NCBI RefSeq assembly: GCF_038397755.1 | Contig: NZ_CP151637.1 | Coordinates: 1,178,001-1,242,000 of the forward strand | Source of the DNA: Microbacterium sp. LWH7-1.2 | GTDB taxonomy: Bacteria; Actinomycetota; Actinomycetes; Actinomycetales; Microbacteriaceae | Direction of reading: 5' to 3' | DNA: 64,000 nt | Part shown: one piece after another, positions 49,786 to 59,353 of the stretch | Layout: the number at the start of each line of letters is the position of its first letter | How positions within the stretch are numbered: position 1 is the stretch's first letter | Notes under the pieces: generated by a model | The model's database searches: none | What the model was told of the DNA's origin: nothing | What the model saw: only the letters and a program-made list of their open reading frames with translations | Translations under genes and position numbers: made by a program

Positions 49786-50253
49786 TCAGGTGCGCGTGTG
49801 ACCCGCCGGCTCGAGGTGGAAGTCGTTCGACGGCGATCCGTCGGGCCGAGTGGTCTCCTGGAAGACGAACTCCAGTCCGCGCTCGTCGAACGCGCGGAAC
49901 CACTCGTCCCAGCTGACCTGTCGCAGGTCTTCGAGGTCGTTGCCGAAATCGAAGTCGAGCCGGAGCTCGCCGACGTTCCCGTCGTGCTCGGTGCCTTCGA
50001 CGGTCGCCGGCATCGCGTGCCGGTCCTGCGCCCAGCGCCGGATCACGTCGTGGTCCGTCGTCGCGCTGTGCTCGACGGCCTCATGCTCCATCTCGCCGTG
50101 CGAGACGGCGTCGCCTCGCATGGCGTCCTGGCGGGCGGCTGCCTCGCGCTCGGCGTTCTGCTGCGAGGTGTCGCTCTGCGGGACGTTCTGACGGGCGTCG
50201 GCCGGGGTGCCGGCGCCGGGGTTCTGCTCGGGGGTGTCCATGTGGTCGCTCAT
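49786..50253 (-). CDS. conserved protein of unknown function with disordered N-terminus
   Basis: 155 residues. The first ~80 are polar and low-complexity (NPGAGTPADARQNVPQSDTS). The ordered C-terminal part, LRLDFDFGNDLEDLRQVSWDEWFRAFDE, is conserved in actinobacteria without known role. AGGAGG lies 6 nt before the ATG. It is separated by 89 bp from speB on the same strand and may share its transcript. Confidence 0.83.
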   Translation of the reverse strand: MSDHMDTPEQNPGAGTPADARQNVPQSDTSQQNAEREAAARQDAMRGDAVSHGEMEHEAVEHSATTDHDVIRRWAQDRHAMPATVEGTEHDGNVGELRLDFDFGNDLEDLRQVSWDEWFRAFDERGLEFVFQETTRPDGSPSNDFHLEPAGHTRT

Positions 50254-50342
50254 GGCGGTCCTCCTTCTGGGGTCCTTCCAGCCTGCGACGGGCGGAACGC
50301 TCCGTGGAGGGGCTTGTCACCCGGCAAGGTGCGCGCTAGGAC

Positions 50343-51308
50343 TCACCTCCGGGCGGCCTCGATCTGCGCGGCGATCACCGTGACGAGCTCGTACACGACG
50401 TGACTCGCCGCGATGCCGGTGAGCTGCGCGTGGTCGTACGCGGGCGACACCTCGACCACGTCCGCGCCCACGACGTTGAGATCGCTCAGGGCACGCAGCA
50501 TCCGGAGCAGTTCCCGGCTCGTCATGCCGCCGGCCTCGGGGGTTCCGGTGCCCGGGGCGTGGGCGGGGTCGAGCACGTCGATATCGATCGAGATGTAGAG
50601 CGGCCTGTCGCCGACCCGTCGGCGCACACGCTCGATCGCGGCCTCGATGCCGCGCTCCTCGATGTCGACGCTCGACACGATCGAGAACCCGAGGCGCTCG
50701 TCGTCGTCGAGGTCCTGCTTCGAGTACAGCGGGCCCCGCGTTCCGACGTGGCAGCTCGCGGTGAGGTCGATGAGCCCCTCCTCGCTCGCGCGTCGGAAGG
50801 GCGTGCCGTGGGTGATCGGGGCGCCGAAGTAGGTGTCCCACGTGTCGAGGTGCGCGTCGAAGTGCAGCACCGCGACGGGTCCGTGCTTCTTGTTCACCGC
50901 CCGCAGCAGCGGCAGCGCGATCGTGTGGTCGCCGCCCACGGTGACGATCCGGTCGACGCGCTCGCCGAGGGCCGTGGCCGCGGTCTCGATGTCGGCGACC
51001 GCCTCGCCGATGTCGAACGGGTTCGCCGGGATGTCGCCGGCGTCGACGACCTGCGCCGCCGCGAACGGCGACACGTCCTGCGCGGGGTTGTACGGACGCA
51101 GCAGGCGCGACGACTCGCGCACGTGCGAGGGGCCGAACCGGGCGCCCGGGCGGTAGCTGACGCCGGTGTCGAACGGGATGCCGACGATCGCGATGTCCGC
51201 GCGCGGCACCTCTTCGATGCGCGGCAGTCGCGCGAACGTGGCGATGCCGGCGTAGCGCGGGTAGACGGACGCGTCGACCGGGCCGACGGGCTCGTGGTTG
51301 TCGGTCAT
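50343..51308 (-). CDS. speB: agmatinase-family ureohydrolase
   Basis: 321 residues. The two-manganese site is complete: [17 protein letters not shown] and [19 protein letters not shown]. Family members release urea from agmatine, guanidinobutyrate, guanidinopropionate or related guanidino compounds; the motifs do not separate these. Its ATG overlaps the stop of the TPP enzyme (51305-51308), the last of three coupled genes. The pairing with a TPP decarboxylase-like enzyme suggests guanidinobutyrase as an alternative to agmatinase; the symbol marks the family. Confidence 0.9.
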   Translation of the reverse strand: MTDNHEPVGPVDASVYPRYAGIATFARLPRIEEVPRADIAIVGIPFDTGVSYRPGARFGPSHVRESSRLLRPYNPAQDVSPFAAAQVVDAGDIPANPFDIGEAVADIETAATALGERVDRIVTVGGDHTIALPLLRAVNKKHGPVAVLHFDAHLDTWDTYFGAPITHGTPFRRASEEGLIDLTASCHVGTRGPLYSKQDLDDDERLGFSIVSSVDIEERGIEAAIERVRRRVGDRPLYISIDIDVLDPAHAPGTGTPEAGGMTSRELLRMLRALSDLNVVGADVVEVSPAYDHAQLTGIAASHVVYELVTVIAAQIEAARR

Positions 51309-52966
51309 GAGTTCCCTCTCGGGGTGGAGGATTCGGTGGACGGATGCTGCGGCCGTGCGCCCTGCGGGATGTGGACGAGCTGCACGCCCCCGGCGGTGAT
51401 GGCGTCGGCGAGCGCGGACCCGATCTCGTCCGCGGTCTCGGCGCGGCGGCCGGTCGCGCCGAACGCGTTCGCGAGTGCGACCCAGTCGGGCTGCACGAGG
51501 TCGACTCCGACGGGACGGATGCCGCGGTCCACCTCGTTCTGCTTGATCTCGGCGTAGCCGCCGTTGTCGACGCACACCACGGTGAGGTCGAGTCGCTGCT
51601 CCACCGCGGTCGCGAGCTCGTTGACGCAGAACATCAGCGCGCCGTCACCGACGACGGCGACGACGGGGCGGCCGCCCTCGGCGGGCTGGGCGACGCGTGC
51701 GCCGATCGCGGCGGGGAGGCCGTACCCGAGGGTGGCGTAGGTCGGCGTGTACAGCAGCGAGTGCGGGCAGGACTGGCGCAGCACGTTCGCCAGCGCCAGG
51801 TAGACGATCTGCGACGAGTCGCCCGCGACGATCGCATCGTGCGGAAGGGCGGCGGCGATGGTCTCGGCGAGCGCGACGGTCTCGGGAAGGATGGACGCCG
51901 TCTCGGCGGCGATCGCGGCGCGCTCGGCCGCGAGGTCGCGGGGCCTCTCCGCAGCGTCGGGGAGCGCGGCGAGGAGGTCTTCGGCGACCGCTCTACAGTC
52001 CCCCACGATGCCGACCGCGGCGTCGAGATTCTTGTGCACCTGCGCGGCCGAGATGTCGACGCGAATCACGGCGCCGCGTGCGTCGAGCCGGGGCGTCCAC
52101 AGCTCGGCCTCGCCGAGCTTCGAGCCGAGCACGAGCAGCACGTCGGCGTCCTCGGCGACGCGGCGCGCCGCCTCGAGGCGCAGGTTCGAGCCCAGCGACA
52201 GCGGGTGATGCTCGTCGACGGTCGCCTTGCCGTTCAGGGTCGTGACGACCGGCGCACCGAGGCGCTCGGCGAGCGCCGTGACGGCGCGGCCGGCGCGCGT
52301 GGCGCCGCCCCCGGCGACGATCACCGGGCGCGCAGCATCCGTCAGCAGCGCAGCGGCTTCGCGCATGGCCCTCGCGTCACCGCGAACCGGCGCGGGAGAC
52401 GGACGAGCGTCGCGAGCCGCTGTCGGCACGTCGGCCGGCGCCTCGAGCACGTCGAGCGGGATCTCGATGTGCACCGGCCGCGGACGCCCGGTGCGGAACA
52501 GCGCGAATGCGTCGTGCACGGCGTCGACCGCTTCGGTCGCGCTCGTGACGCGGCGCGACCACTCGGCGATCGCGCCGACCATCGCCGTGGCGTCCTTCGT
52601 CTCGTGGAGCGTGCCGACGACGCGGAACTCGGCGCCGAGCGCGACACCGGGCGAGATCACGAGCAGCGGCCGCGACTCGCAGAACGCCGTGCCGATGGCG
52701 CTCATCGCGTTCTGCAGGCCGGGACCCGATGTGGTGATGACGACGCCGGGGAGCCCCGTCTGCTGCGCCCAGCCGTCGGCGCCGTACCCCGAGCCCTGCT
52801 CGTGACGGTTCGTCACCGCGCGCATGCCGAGATCGGCCAGCGGACGGTACAGCTCGAGGTTGTGCGTGCCCGGGATGCCGAAGACGGCGCTCACCCCGTA
52901 GCTCCGCACCGTTTCGAGCACGGCGCGGCCGGTCGTGTCGGCGTACTGGTCGGCGATAGCGCTCAT
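51305..52966 (-). CDS. thiamine-diphosphate-dependent enzyme of the acetolactate synthase / 2-oxoacid decarboxylase family
   Basis: 553 residues. The pyrimidine-binding domain has the activating Glu in [16 protein letters not shown]. The middle domain is [16 protein letters not shown]. The PP domain has [14 protein letters not shown] and [12 protein letters not shown], the GDG-N metal motif. It is shorter than catabolic acetolactate synthases, and no regulatory subunit is nearby, so a 2-oxoacid decarboxylase such as a 2-ketoarginine decarboxylase is at least as likely. Its ATG overlaps the amidohydrolase stop (52963-52966), so expression is coupled. Confidence 0.88.
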   Translation of the reverse strand: MSAIADQYADTTGRAVLETVRSYGVSAVFGIPGTHNLELYRPLADLGMRAVTNRHEQGSGYGADGWAQQTGLPGVVITTSGPGLQNAMSAIGTAFCESRPLLVISPGVALGAEFRVVGTLHETKDATAMVGAIAEWSRRVTSATEAVDAVHDAFALFRTGRPRPVHIEIPLDVLEAPADVPTAARDARPSPAPVRGDARAMREAAALLTDAARPVIVAGGGATRAGRAVTALAERLGAPVVTTLNGKATVDEHHPLSLGSNLRLEAARRVAEDADVLLVLGSKLGEAELWTPRLDARGAVIRVDISAAQVHKNLDAAVGIVGDCRAVAEDLLAALPDAAERPRDLAAERAAIAAETASILPETVALAETIAAALPHDAIVAGDSSQIVYLALANVLRQSCPHSLLYTPTYATLGYGLPAAIGARVAQPAEGGRPVVAVVGDGALMFCVNELATAVEQRLDLTVVCVDNGGYAEIKQNEVDRGIRPVGVDLVQPDWVALANAFGATGRRAETADEIGSALADAITAGGVQLVHIPQGARPQHPSTESSTPRGNS

Positions 52967-54654
52967 GTCGCCAGTGCCTCCACCCGCACCGACGCGTACC
53001 GGCGCTCGCCGCCCACCCACGTCTCGAGCACCGGGATCTGCGAGATCTCACTCGCCTCTACGGCCAGGGGGTCGGCGCCGAGCACCACGAAGTCGGCGTA
53101 CTTGCCGGCCTCGAGCGAGCCGAGGTCGTCCTCGCGACCGAGAGACACGGCGCCCTCGTAGGTGTGCGCGCGGAGGGCGGCGTCCGCCGACACCCGGAGG
53201 CTGTCGGGACCGAGCTTGTGCCCGCGCCGTGTCACACGTGTGACGGCGGTCTGGATCGCCTCGAGCGGGATCGGCTCGGCCACCGGCGCATCGGACGAGA
53301 TCGTGAACGGCACCCCCGCCGCCTCGAACTCGCCCAGCGGGTTGAACCGCTCCCCCGGCGTGCCGATCGCCTGCTCGACGCCCTCGCCCCAGTTGAAGTA
53401 GTGCTGGGTCTGATTGACGGGACGGATGCCCGCTGCCGCCATCCGCCGGATGTGCTCGGGTGTCGGCAGCCCGCAGTGCTCGATGCGGTGGCGGGCGTCG
53501 TCGTCGGGGTTCTCGGCGAGCGCCGCCTCGATCGCCGATACCACCATCTCGATCGCCGTCGGCGACTGGGCGTGCGTCGCGGTCTGGAGTCCCGCCCCGT
53601 GCGCCTTGCGGATCAGCTCGGTGTACTCGGCGGGCTCGTGGTACAGCTGGCCGGTGCGGCACGGATCGCCGACGTAGCCGTCGGGGAAGTACGCCGTCCA
53701 GCCGCCCAGCGTGCCGTCGGCGTAGAGCTTGATGCCGGCGAAGCTCAGGTGCGCGTTGCCGAACTGACCGACGAGCCCCATCTCGAGCGCCTCGTCGAGC
53801 AGGTGCGACAGCAGGTACATCGACACGCGCAGCTGGAGGCGCCCGGCCTCGGCGAGCCGCAGGTACATGTCGAACTCGCGGCGGGACACCTGCGCGTCGC
53901 CGATCGTGGTCACTCCCCCGGCGAGAAAGCGCTGCGTCGCGACATCCAGTTGCCGCAGGTGCTCGTCCGGCTCGTCGGCGAGGTGGAAATTCGGTCCGTG
54001 GTGGCCGATCTTCACACCGTGCACGCCGGTGAGCATGTTGCACGCGGCATCCGAGATCTCGCCCGTCGGCTCGCCGTCGGCATCGCGGAAGATCTCGCCG
54101 CCCTCGGGGTTCGGGGTGTCCCTGTCGACGCCGTTGATCTCGAACGTGTACGAGTTGACGACCCCGCCGTGCCCCGACGCGTTCATCAGGTACACCTCGC
54201 GGTCGTTCGCCACCTCGTCGAGCTCGAATCGGGACGGATGCCGCTGCTCGGCGAGATTGCGGTGCTCGTAGCCGTACCCCCGCACCGGGCGCCCTGGCGG
54301 GAGATCCGCGGCCGCCGCCTGCAGGAGCGCCACGATCTCGGGAATGCTGCCGGCCTTCTCGGGACCACAGTCCACCCAGGTCATGAGCTGCCCGTACATG
54401 AGCGGGTGGGCGTGCGCGTCGACGAAGCCGGGGACGATCACCGCGTCACCGAGGTCGACGACGTCGGGGTCGAGGCGGAGGGCAGCGGCGGCATTCCGGC
54501 ATTCCTCCGCCGTGCCGATCGCGACGATCCTGCCACGGTCCGTCAGCATCGCGGAGGCGGTGCTGGCCTGCGCGTCGACGGTGTGGATCGCGGCCGCGAT
54601 CACCAGCCGTGGCGTCTGCTGCGCGGGACGGTCGAAGGGGGCGAGCTTTCTCAT
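52963..54654 (-). CDS. YtcJ-type amidohydrolase (amidohydrolase family 3)
   Basis: 563 residues. Metal-binding VDAHAHP opens the TIM barrel after a small beta domain. GYGYEHRNLA, GIKLYADGTLGG, TATHAQSP, RIEHC and SSDAPV are the expected active-site motifs of this subfamily, which hydrolyses amides, formamides or related bonds. Substrate unknown. Between the MHS transporter and the TPP enzyme, it is probably the first enzyme acting on the imported compound. Confidence 0.92.
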   Translation of the reverse strand: MRKLAPFDRPAQQTPRLVIAAAIHTVDAQASTASAMLTDRGRIVAIGTAEECRNAAAALRLDPDVVDLGDAVIVPGFVDAHAHPLMYGQLMTWVDCGPEKAGSIPEIVALLQAAAADLPPGRPVRGYGYEHRNLAEQRHPSRFELDEVANDREVYLMNASGHGGVVNSYTFEINGVDRDTPNPEGGEIFRDADGEPTGEISDAACNMLTGVHGVKIGHHGPNFHLADEPDEHLRQLDVATQRFLAGGVTTIGDAQVSRREFDMYLRLAEAGRLQLRVSMYLLSHLLDEALEMGLVGQFGNAHLSFAGIKLYADGTLGGWTAYFPDGYVGDPCRTGQLYHEPAEYTELIRKAHGAGLQTATHAQSPTAIEMVVSAIEAALAENPDDDARHRIEHCGLPTPEHIRRMAAAGIRPVNQTQHYFNWGEGVEQAIGTPGERFNPLGEFEAAGVPFTISSDAPVAEPIPLEAIQTAVTRVTRRGHKLGPDSLRVSADAALRAHTYEGAVSLGREDDLGSLEAGKYADFVVLGADPLAVEASEISQIPVLETWVGGERRYASVRVEALAT

Positions 54655-54694
54655 GCTGTCCTCGGGTTCGATTCGAGAGCGGGCGGTTCCGGGC

Positions 54695-56017
54695 TCAGAG
54701 CGTGCGTGCCGCGGTGGTGTCGGTGCGCGGCGTGAACGAGTCCGTCACGGGCGCCTCGTCGGAGTGCTGCGGCGCGAGCCAGGTGCAGAGACCGGCGAGG
54801 AGGGCCATTCCGATGAACATGAAGATGACCGACCAGACGCTGCCCGTCCAGGCGATGAGCATCGTCGCGAACCAGGGCGAGAACCCGGCCCAGATCGCAG
54901 CTCCCACGCCGTACGACAGGGCGATCGACGTGTAGCGCGCCTGCGGGCGGAACATCTGCGCGAGGATCGCGGCGATGGGCGCGTACGTGGCGCTCATCGC
55001 GATGCGCACGAGCGACGCCATCAGGAAGATGACGGGCTCGATCTTGCCGGGCAGCACCAGCATGAACGGCACGAACGTGAGCACCGAGGTCACGAGTCCG
55101 ATGTACATGATGTTCTTGCGGCCCCACTTGTCGCCGAGCCAGGCCACCGGCAGCGTGACGACGAACTCGATGAACGAGGCGATCGTCATGGCGTCGAGGA
55201 TGAGCTGCGGGCTCATGCTGATCGGCTCGCCCGTGGCGTACGCGGTCGCGAACGTCGTCGCGAGGTAGTAGCCGCCGGTCGAGATGGGCAGCAGCCCGAT
55301 GCCCAGGAGTATCGGCTTCCAGTTGACTCGCAGCGCGAAGGCGAGCGGCATGCTCTGCTTGCGGCCCTCGACCTTCTGCTCGAAGACCGGCGACTCCTCG
55401 ACGCGGTACCGCACCCAGAAGCCGACCCCCACGAGCACGATCGACAGCAGGAACGGGATGCGCCATCCCCCGTCCATGATGAAGTCCTCGCCGAAGCGGG
55501 ACATGATCGCGAAGATGCCCGAGGCCAGCAGCGCGCCGGCCGGATTGCCGAGCTGCGTGAAGCCGCCGTAGAACGTCTTCTTGCCGGCCGGTGCGTGCTC
55601 GACGCTCATCAGCACCGCACCGCCCCACTCGCCGCCGACCGCGAGGCCCTGCAGCGCGCGCAGCAGGATCAGCAGGATCGGCGCGACGATGCCGATGGTC
55701 TCGTAGGTGGGAAGGCACCCGACGAGCACGGTCGCGACGCCCATGAGCAGGAGCGTGATGACGAGCGACACCCGGCGGCCGAGCTTGTCGCCGATGTGGC
55801 CGAAGATGATGCCGCCGAGCGGGCGCACGAGGAAGGCGACGGCGAATGTCGCGAACGCTGCGGCGGTCTGCGCGAGCGGGTCACCGCTCGGGAAGAAGAG
55901 CGGTCCGAACACGAGCGCGGCGGCGGTCGCGTAGACGTAGAAGTCGTACCACTCGATGGTGGTTCCCACGAACGCGGCGATGCCTGCGCGCCGCGCCCTG
56001 CTGGTGGTGGAAGTCAT
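54695..56017 (-). CDS. MHS-family MFS transporter
   Basis: 440 residues with 12 predicted helices. IEWYDFYVYATAAALVF at the start and GHIGDKLGRR between helices 2 and 3 are hallmarks of the metabolite:H+ symporter (MHS) branch, which imports organic acids, betaines or amino-acid-like solutes. AAAGGAG lies 8 nt before the ATG. First gene of the catabolic operon, divergent from the double-Lrp regulator. Confidence 0.94.
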   Translation of the reverse strand: MTSTTSRARRAGIAAFVGTTIEWYDFYVYATAAALVFGPLFFPSGDPLAQTAAAFATFAVAFLVRPLGGIIFGHIGDKLGRRVSLVITLLLMGVATVLVGCLPTYETIGIVAPILLILLRALQGLAVGGEWGGAVLMSVEHAPAGKKTFYGGFTQLGNPAGALLASGIFAIMSRFGEDFIMDGGWRIPFLLSIVLVGVGFWVRYRVEESPVFEQKVEGRKQSMPLAFALRVNWKPILLGIGLLPISTGGYYLATTFATAYATGEPISMSPQLILDAMTIASFIEFVVTLPVAWLGDKWGRKNIMYIGLVTSVLTFVPFMLVLPGKIEPVIFLMASLVRIAMSATYAPIAAILAQMFRPQARYTSIALSYGVGAAIWAGFSPWFATMLIAWTGSVWSVIFMFIGMALLAGLCTWLAPQHSDEAPVTDSFTPRTDTTAARTL

Positions 56018-56135
56018 GACCGCTCCTTTGCGGATGTATCGGGGATGCGATGAAGGCTAAGGACGAACGGATGCTGCTGGCAAGGGCAGAACTCCAGCGC
56101 GCGCCTTCATCCACTGGGGTTCTGTCATGCATGTC

Positions 56136-56190
56136 GCGCAGAATCACGCGATGCGTCCTGTCCGAGTCGTTCTAGACTCGGATTCTGCGC
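56136..56190. promoter_or_regulatory. nested palindromic operators between the MHS operon and the Lrp gene
   Basis: Outer arms GCGCAGAATC (56136-56145) and GATTCTGCGC (56181-56190) are perfect over 10 bp. Within them CCGAGTC (56162-56168) and GACTCGG (56175-56181) form a 7-bp inverted repeat with a 6-bp spacer that contains the -10 candidate TAGACT (56173-56178) for the plus-strand gene. Probable binding site of the Lrp-type regulator. Confidence 0.7.
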
Positions 56191-56236
56191 ACCACGCCGT
56201 GCGTTCCCCGGGAAATCGACGAATTCGAGGATCGCG

Positions 56237-57163
56237 ATGGATTTCGACGCCGAACTCATCCGCGAGCTGCAGGTCGACGGCCGCGCCAGCATCCACACGC
56301 TCGCAGGGCGCCTCGGTCAGTCGCGCGCCGCCGTCTCGACGCGCCTGAACGCCATGCTCGCCGACGGCACGGTGCGCGTCGTCGCCGCGGTCGACCCGGT
56401 GTTCCTCGGGCAGCACGTGCTCGCGCACGTCTCGATCCGCACGCAGGGCGGTGTCGAGCCGGTGGCGCAGCACCTTCGCGGACTCAGCGAGACCGTGCTG
56501 GTCTCCGCCGTCGGCGGTGCGTACGACCTCGTGACCGAGGTGCGGCTCGGATCGATGCCCGCGCTGCACGACCTGCTCGCGCAGATCCGGGCGCTCCCCG
56601 GCGTGGCCGATATCAACACGCTCATCTACACCGACGTGGTCAAGGGGTTCTTCGTGTCGGAGTACCACGGAGACGTCACCGTCGACACGATCGACACCGC
56701 GCTCATCGAGCAGCTCCAGCGCGACGGCCGCAAGAGCTACCGCGCACTGGGCGAAGCCGTGCGGCTCTCCCCCTCGGCGGTCACGACACGAGTGCAGCGG
56801 CTCGTCGACGGCGGCGTCATCAAGATCAGCGCGGTGGAGGCGCGCGGCCTCGTGCACCGCCAGCTGTCGATGGGCGTCGGCCTGAACCTCGCGGACGCCG
56901 ACGACCGGGTGACGGAGGCGCTGCGCACGTGGCGGGGCGTCGACTTCGCCGCACGCACCCTGGGCCGCTTCGACGTCGTCACGACGCTCGTCGAACCGTC
57001 GGCCGGCGCGTTGTACGCGAGCCTGGAGCGGATCCGCGCGATCCCGGGCGTCTCGGGGGTCGAGGCGTGGTTCCACCTCGCGGTGCTCAAGGAGGACTAC
57101 GCCCGGACGCTACGGCCGGCCGGCGGCGGCATCCCTCAGCCGCTCGGGTCGATCACCGGGTGA
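56237..57163 (+). CDS. double Lrp/AsnC-type transcriptional regulator
   Basis: 308 residues, twice the usual Lrp size, with two HTHs (RASIHTLAGRLGQSRAAVST; KSYRALGEAVRLSPSAVTTR) each followed by a RAM ligand domain. Internally duplicated Lrp proteins occur in actinobacteria. It is divergent from the MHS-amidohydrolase-TPP-ureohydrolase operon and faces the nested palindromes, so it likely senses that pathway's substrate or product. GAGG lies 6-7 nt before the ATG. Its end overlaps the convergent WYL gene by 28 nt. Confidence 0.93.
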   Translation: MDFDAELIRELQVDGRASIHTLAGRLGQSRAAVSTRLNAMLADGTVRVVAAVDPVFLGQHVLAHVSIRTQGGVEPVAQHLRGLSETVLVSAVGGAYDLVTEVRLGSMPALHDLLAQIRALPGVADINTLIYTDVVKGFFVSEYHGDVTVDTIDTALIEQLQRDGRKSYRALGEAVRLSPSAVTTRVQRLVDGGVIKISAVEARGLVHRQLSMGVGLNLADADDRVTEALRTWRGVDFAARTLGRFDVVTTLVEPSAGALYASLERIRAIPGVSGVEAWFHLAVLKEDYARTLRPAGGGIPQPLGSITG

Positions 57164-58131
57164 TGGGCCCGGCCGTCAGTCCCCGCTGCCCGCTGAAAGC
57201 GCGCGGCCAGCTCGTGCAGCGCGACGCGCAGGTCGGGCGCGTTCACCACCTCGAACTCGGCGTCGAGCATGCCGAGGTAGAGCGCGAGCGTGCGCGGATC
57301 GTCGGAACCGACGACGATCTCGCACCGGGAGTCGCCCTGGTCGATGATCGACAGACGGACGGGAATCAACCCACGAACGTGATCGGCGGAGGCGTGGACG
57401 ACGACCCGCGCGCGGTAGTGCCACGTCGCCGTGGCGACGCCGCGCGCCACGTGTTCGACGATCTGCTCATCGGGCGGCAGGGGCTTCGGCACGAACCGCG
57501 GACCGACGGGCGGCCGGAGGTCGATGCGATCCACGCGGAAGGTTCGCCACGCGTCGCGTGCCGGTTCCCAAGCCAACAGGTACCAGCGCGAGTTCGCCGC
57601 GACGAGCCGGTACGGCTCGACGTCGCGACGGCTCCGGCTTCCGTCGTGGGACACGTAGTCGAACCGCACCCGCTCGGTGTTGCGGCACGCGGCGGCGATG
57701 GCGACGAGCAGGTCGGGCGACACCGCCGTCTCGGGCGACGGCACCGACAGCGCCGACACGCGGAGCGACTCGACGCGTTCACGCAGGTGTGACGGAAGCA
57801 GCCGCTGGAGCTTGAGCAGGGCACGGACGGATGCCTCGGCCGCACCCTCGACCGCGCCCGACGTCGCGGTCCTGAGCGCGAGGGCGACGGCGACCGCCTC
57901 GTCGTCGTCGAGCAGCATGGGCGGCATCGTCGCGCTCTCGCCGAGCCGGTACCCGCCGGCGACACCCGGACTCGCTTCGACCGGATAGCCGAGGCGACGA
58001 AGGCGATCCACGTCATTGCGCACGGTGCGGGTGGTGACGTCCAGCCGCTCCGCGAGCTCCGGGCCGGTCCAGTCGCGCCGCACCTGGAGGAGGGAGAGGA
58101 GGCGGAGCAGCCTCGCCGAGGTTTCCAGCAC
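57136..58131 (-). CDS. HTH-WYL transcriptional regulator
   Basis: 331 residues. The N-terminal HTH (WTGPELAERLDVTTRTVRND, VDRLRRLGYPVEA) precedes a WYL domain (VEPYRLVAANSRWYLLAWEP) and the C-terminal WCX extension. The WYL motif is RWYLLAW. Related proteins bind nucleic-acid ligands or regulate nearby enzymes. GTG start. It faces the epoxide hydrolase gene across a perfect palindrome, which is its likely operator. Confidence 0.92.
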   Translation of the reverse strand: MLETSARLLRLLSLLQVRRDWTGPELAERLDVTTRTVRNDVDRLRRLGYPVEASPGVAGGYRLGESATMPPMLLDDDEAVAVALALRTATSGAVEGAAEASVRALLKLQRLLPSHLRERVESLRVSALSVPSPETAVSPDLLVAIAAACRNTERVRFDYVSHDGSRSRRDVEPYRLVAANSRWYLLAWEPARDAWRTFRVDRIDLRPPVGPRFVPKPLPPDEQIVEHVARGVATATWHYRARVVVHASADHVRGLIPVRLSIIDQGDSRCEIVVGSDDPRTLALYLGMLDAEFEVVNAPDLRVALHELAARFQRAAGTDGRAHHPVIDPSG

Positions 58132-58151
58132 CCGTCAACGATCCCATCGAT

Positions 58152-58172
58152 TGCGGAACGAACTGTTCCGCA
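58152..58172. promoter_or_regulatory. perfect palindrome between the WYL gene and the epoxide hydrolase gene
   Basis: TGCGGAAC-N5-GTTCCGCA, 8-bp arms without mismatch, 20 bp upstream of the WYL start and 60 bp upstream of the epoxide hydrolase start. The symmetric site in a divergent regulator/target gap is a strong operator candidate. Confidence 0.75.
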
Positions 58173-58231
58173 TCGCACGATAACTTCGGCTCAGTGGACG
58201 CACAAGCGCCCGGAGAATCGAAGGAGAGACG

Positions 58232-59353
58232 ATGGACGAGATCACGCCTTACAGCATCGCGGTCAGCGACGATGAGCTCGAAGACCTGCGGCGCCGCCTC
58301 GACACCACCCGCTGGCCCGACGAGTCGCCCGCGGACGGGCGGGAGCGGGGCATTCGCGCGGCCGAACTGCGCGCCCTCGCCGACCGATGGCGCGATGGGT
58401 TCGACTGGCGGGCGGTCGAGGCGCGACTGAATCGTATCCCGCAGTCGATCACCGAGATCGACGGCCAGCGGATCCACTTCTTCCACGCACGGGCAGAGGA
58501 GGAGAACGCCCCCGTTCTGCTCCTCACGCATGGATTCCCCAGTTCCAACGCCGAGTTCGAACGCCTGATCGAGCTGCTCACCACGTCCGGAGACGGCCAG
58601 TCATTCCATGTGGTGGCGCCGGCACTGCCCGGGTACGGCTTCTCGACGCCGTTGAGCGGCGCAGGCTGGGCGATGGGCCGCACTGCGCGGGCCTGGGTCG
58701 AGCTCATGCGTCGCCTCGGTTACGACCGCTACGGCGTGCACGGCGGCGACATCGGGGCCGGAGTGTCGGGCCTCGTCGCGGGGCTCGACCCCGAGCACGT
58801 CACCGGCGTGCACTTCGTCACGGATCCGATGACGGCCGCCAACACGGCGACCTTCCTCCCCGGTCTCGCGGAGAGCCTCGACCCCGACGACGCGACCGAC
58901 CACACGATTCTCGAGCGAATGGACGCCTTCCGGAACGACGGGTCGGGATACCTTGCGATCCAGAACACCCGCCCGCAGACGATCGGCTACGGCTTGACGG
59001 ACTCGCCGGTCTTCCTGCTCGCCTGGATCGCCGAGAAGCTGCAGGACTGGACCGACGTCGACCTCGAACCCGCCCAGATCCTCACGCTGGTGTCGATTGC
59101 ATGGTTCGGGAGGGCGGGCGCGTCGGCAGCGCATACTCTCTACGACCAGGCGCACTCGCAGGACTGGGGCGCGCCGTCGAAGGTGCCGCAGGCAGCGGCC
59201 GTGTTCGGCGCCGATCCGACGGTCCGCCGGGTCCTGCCCTTCCCGGCGGACGGGCGCTGGACCGAATTCGAAGGCGGACTGCACTTCCCCGCGATGGAGA
59301 TGCCCGACGTGCTGGCTGACGACCTCCGCGCCTTCTTCGGACCGCTGCGCTGA
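58232..59353 (+). CDS. epoxide hydrolase (EHN-type alpha/beta hydrolase)
   Basis: 373 residues. The N-terminal EHN domain (YSIAVSDDELEDLRRRLDTTRWPDE) precedes an alpha/beta fold. THGFPSSNAEF gives the oxyanion HGxP, VHGGDIGAG the nucleophile Asp, and GGLHFPAME the catalytic His. This is the layout of microsomal-type bacterial epoxide hydrolases, which open xenobiotic or terpenoid epoxides. GGAGAG lies 5 nt before the ATG. Probably controlled by the divergent WYL protein. Confidence 0.93.
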   Translation: MDEITPYSIAVSDDELEDLRRRLDTTRWPDESPADGRERGIRAAELRALADRWRDGFDWRAVEARLNRIPQSITEIDGQRIHFFHARAEEENAPVLLLTHGFPSSNAEFERLIELLTTSGDGQSFHVVAPALPGYGFSTPLSGAGWAMGRTARAWVELMRRLGYDRYGVHGGDIGAGVSGLVAGLDPEHVTGVHFVTDPMTAANTATFLPGLAESLDPDDATDHTILERMDAFRNDGSGYLAIQNTRPQTIGYGLTDSPVFLLAWIAEKLQDWTDVDLEPAQILTLVSIAWFGRAGASAAHTLYDQAHSQDWGAPSKVPQAAAVFGADPTVRRVLPFPADGRWTEFEGGLHFPAMEMPDVLADDLRAFFGPLR

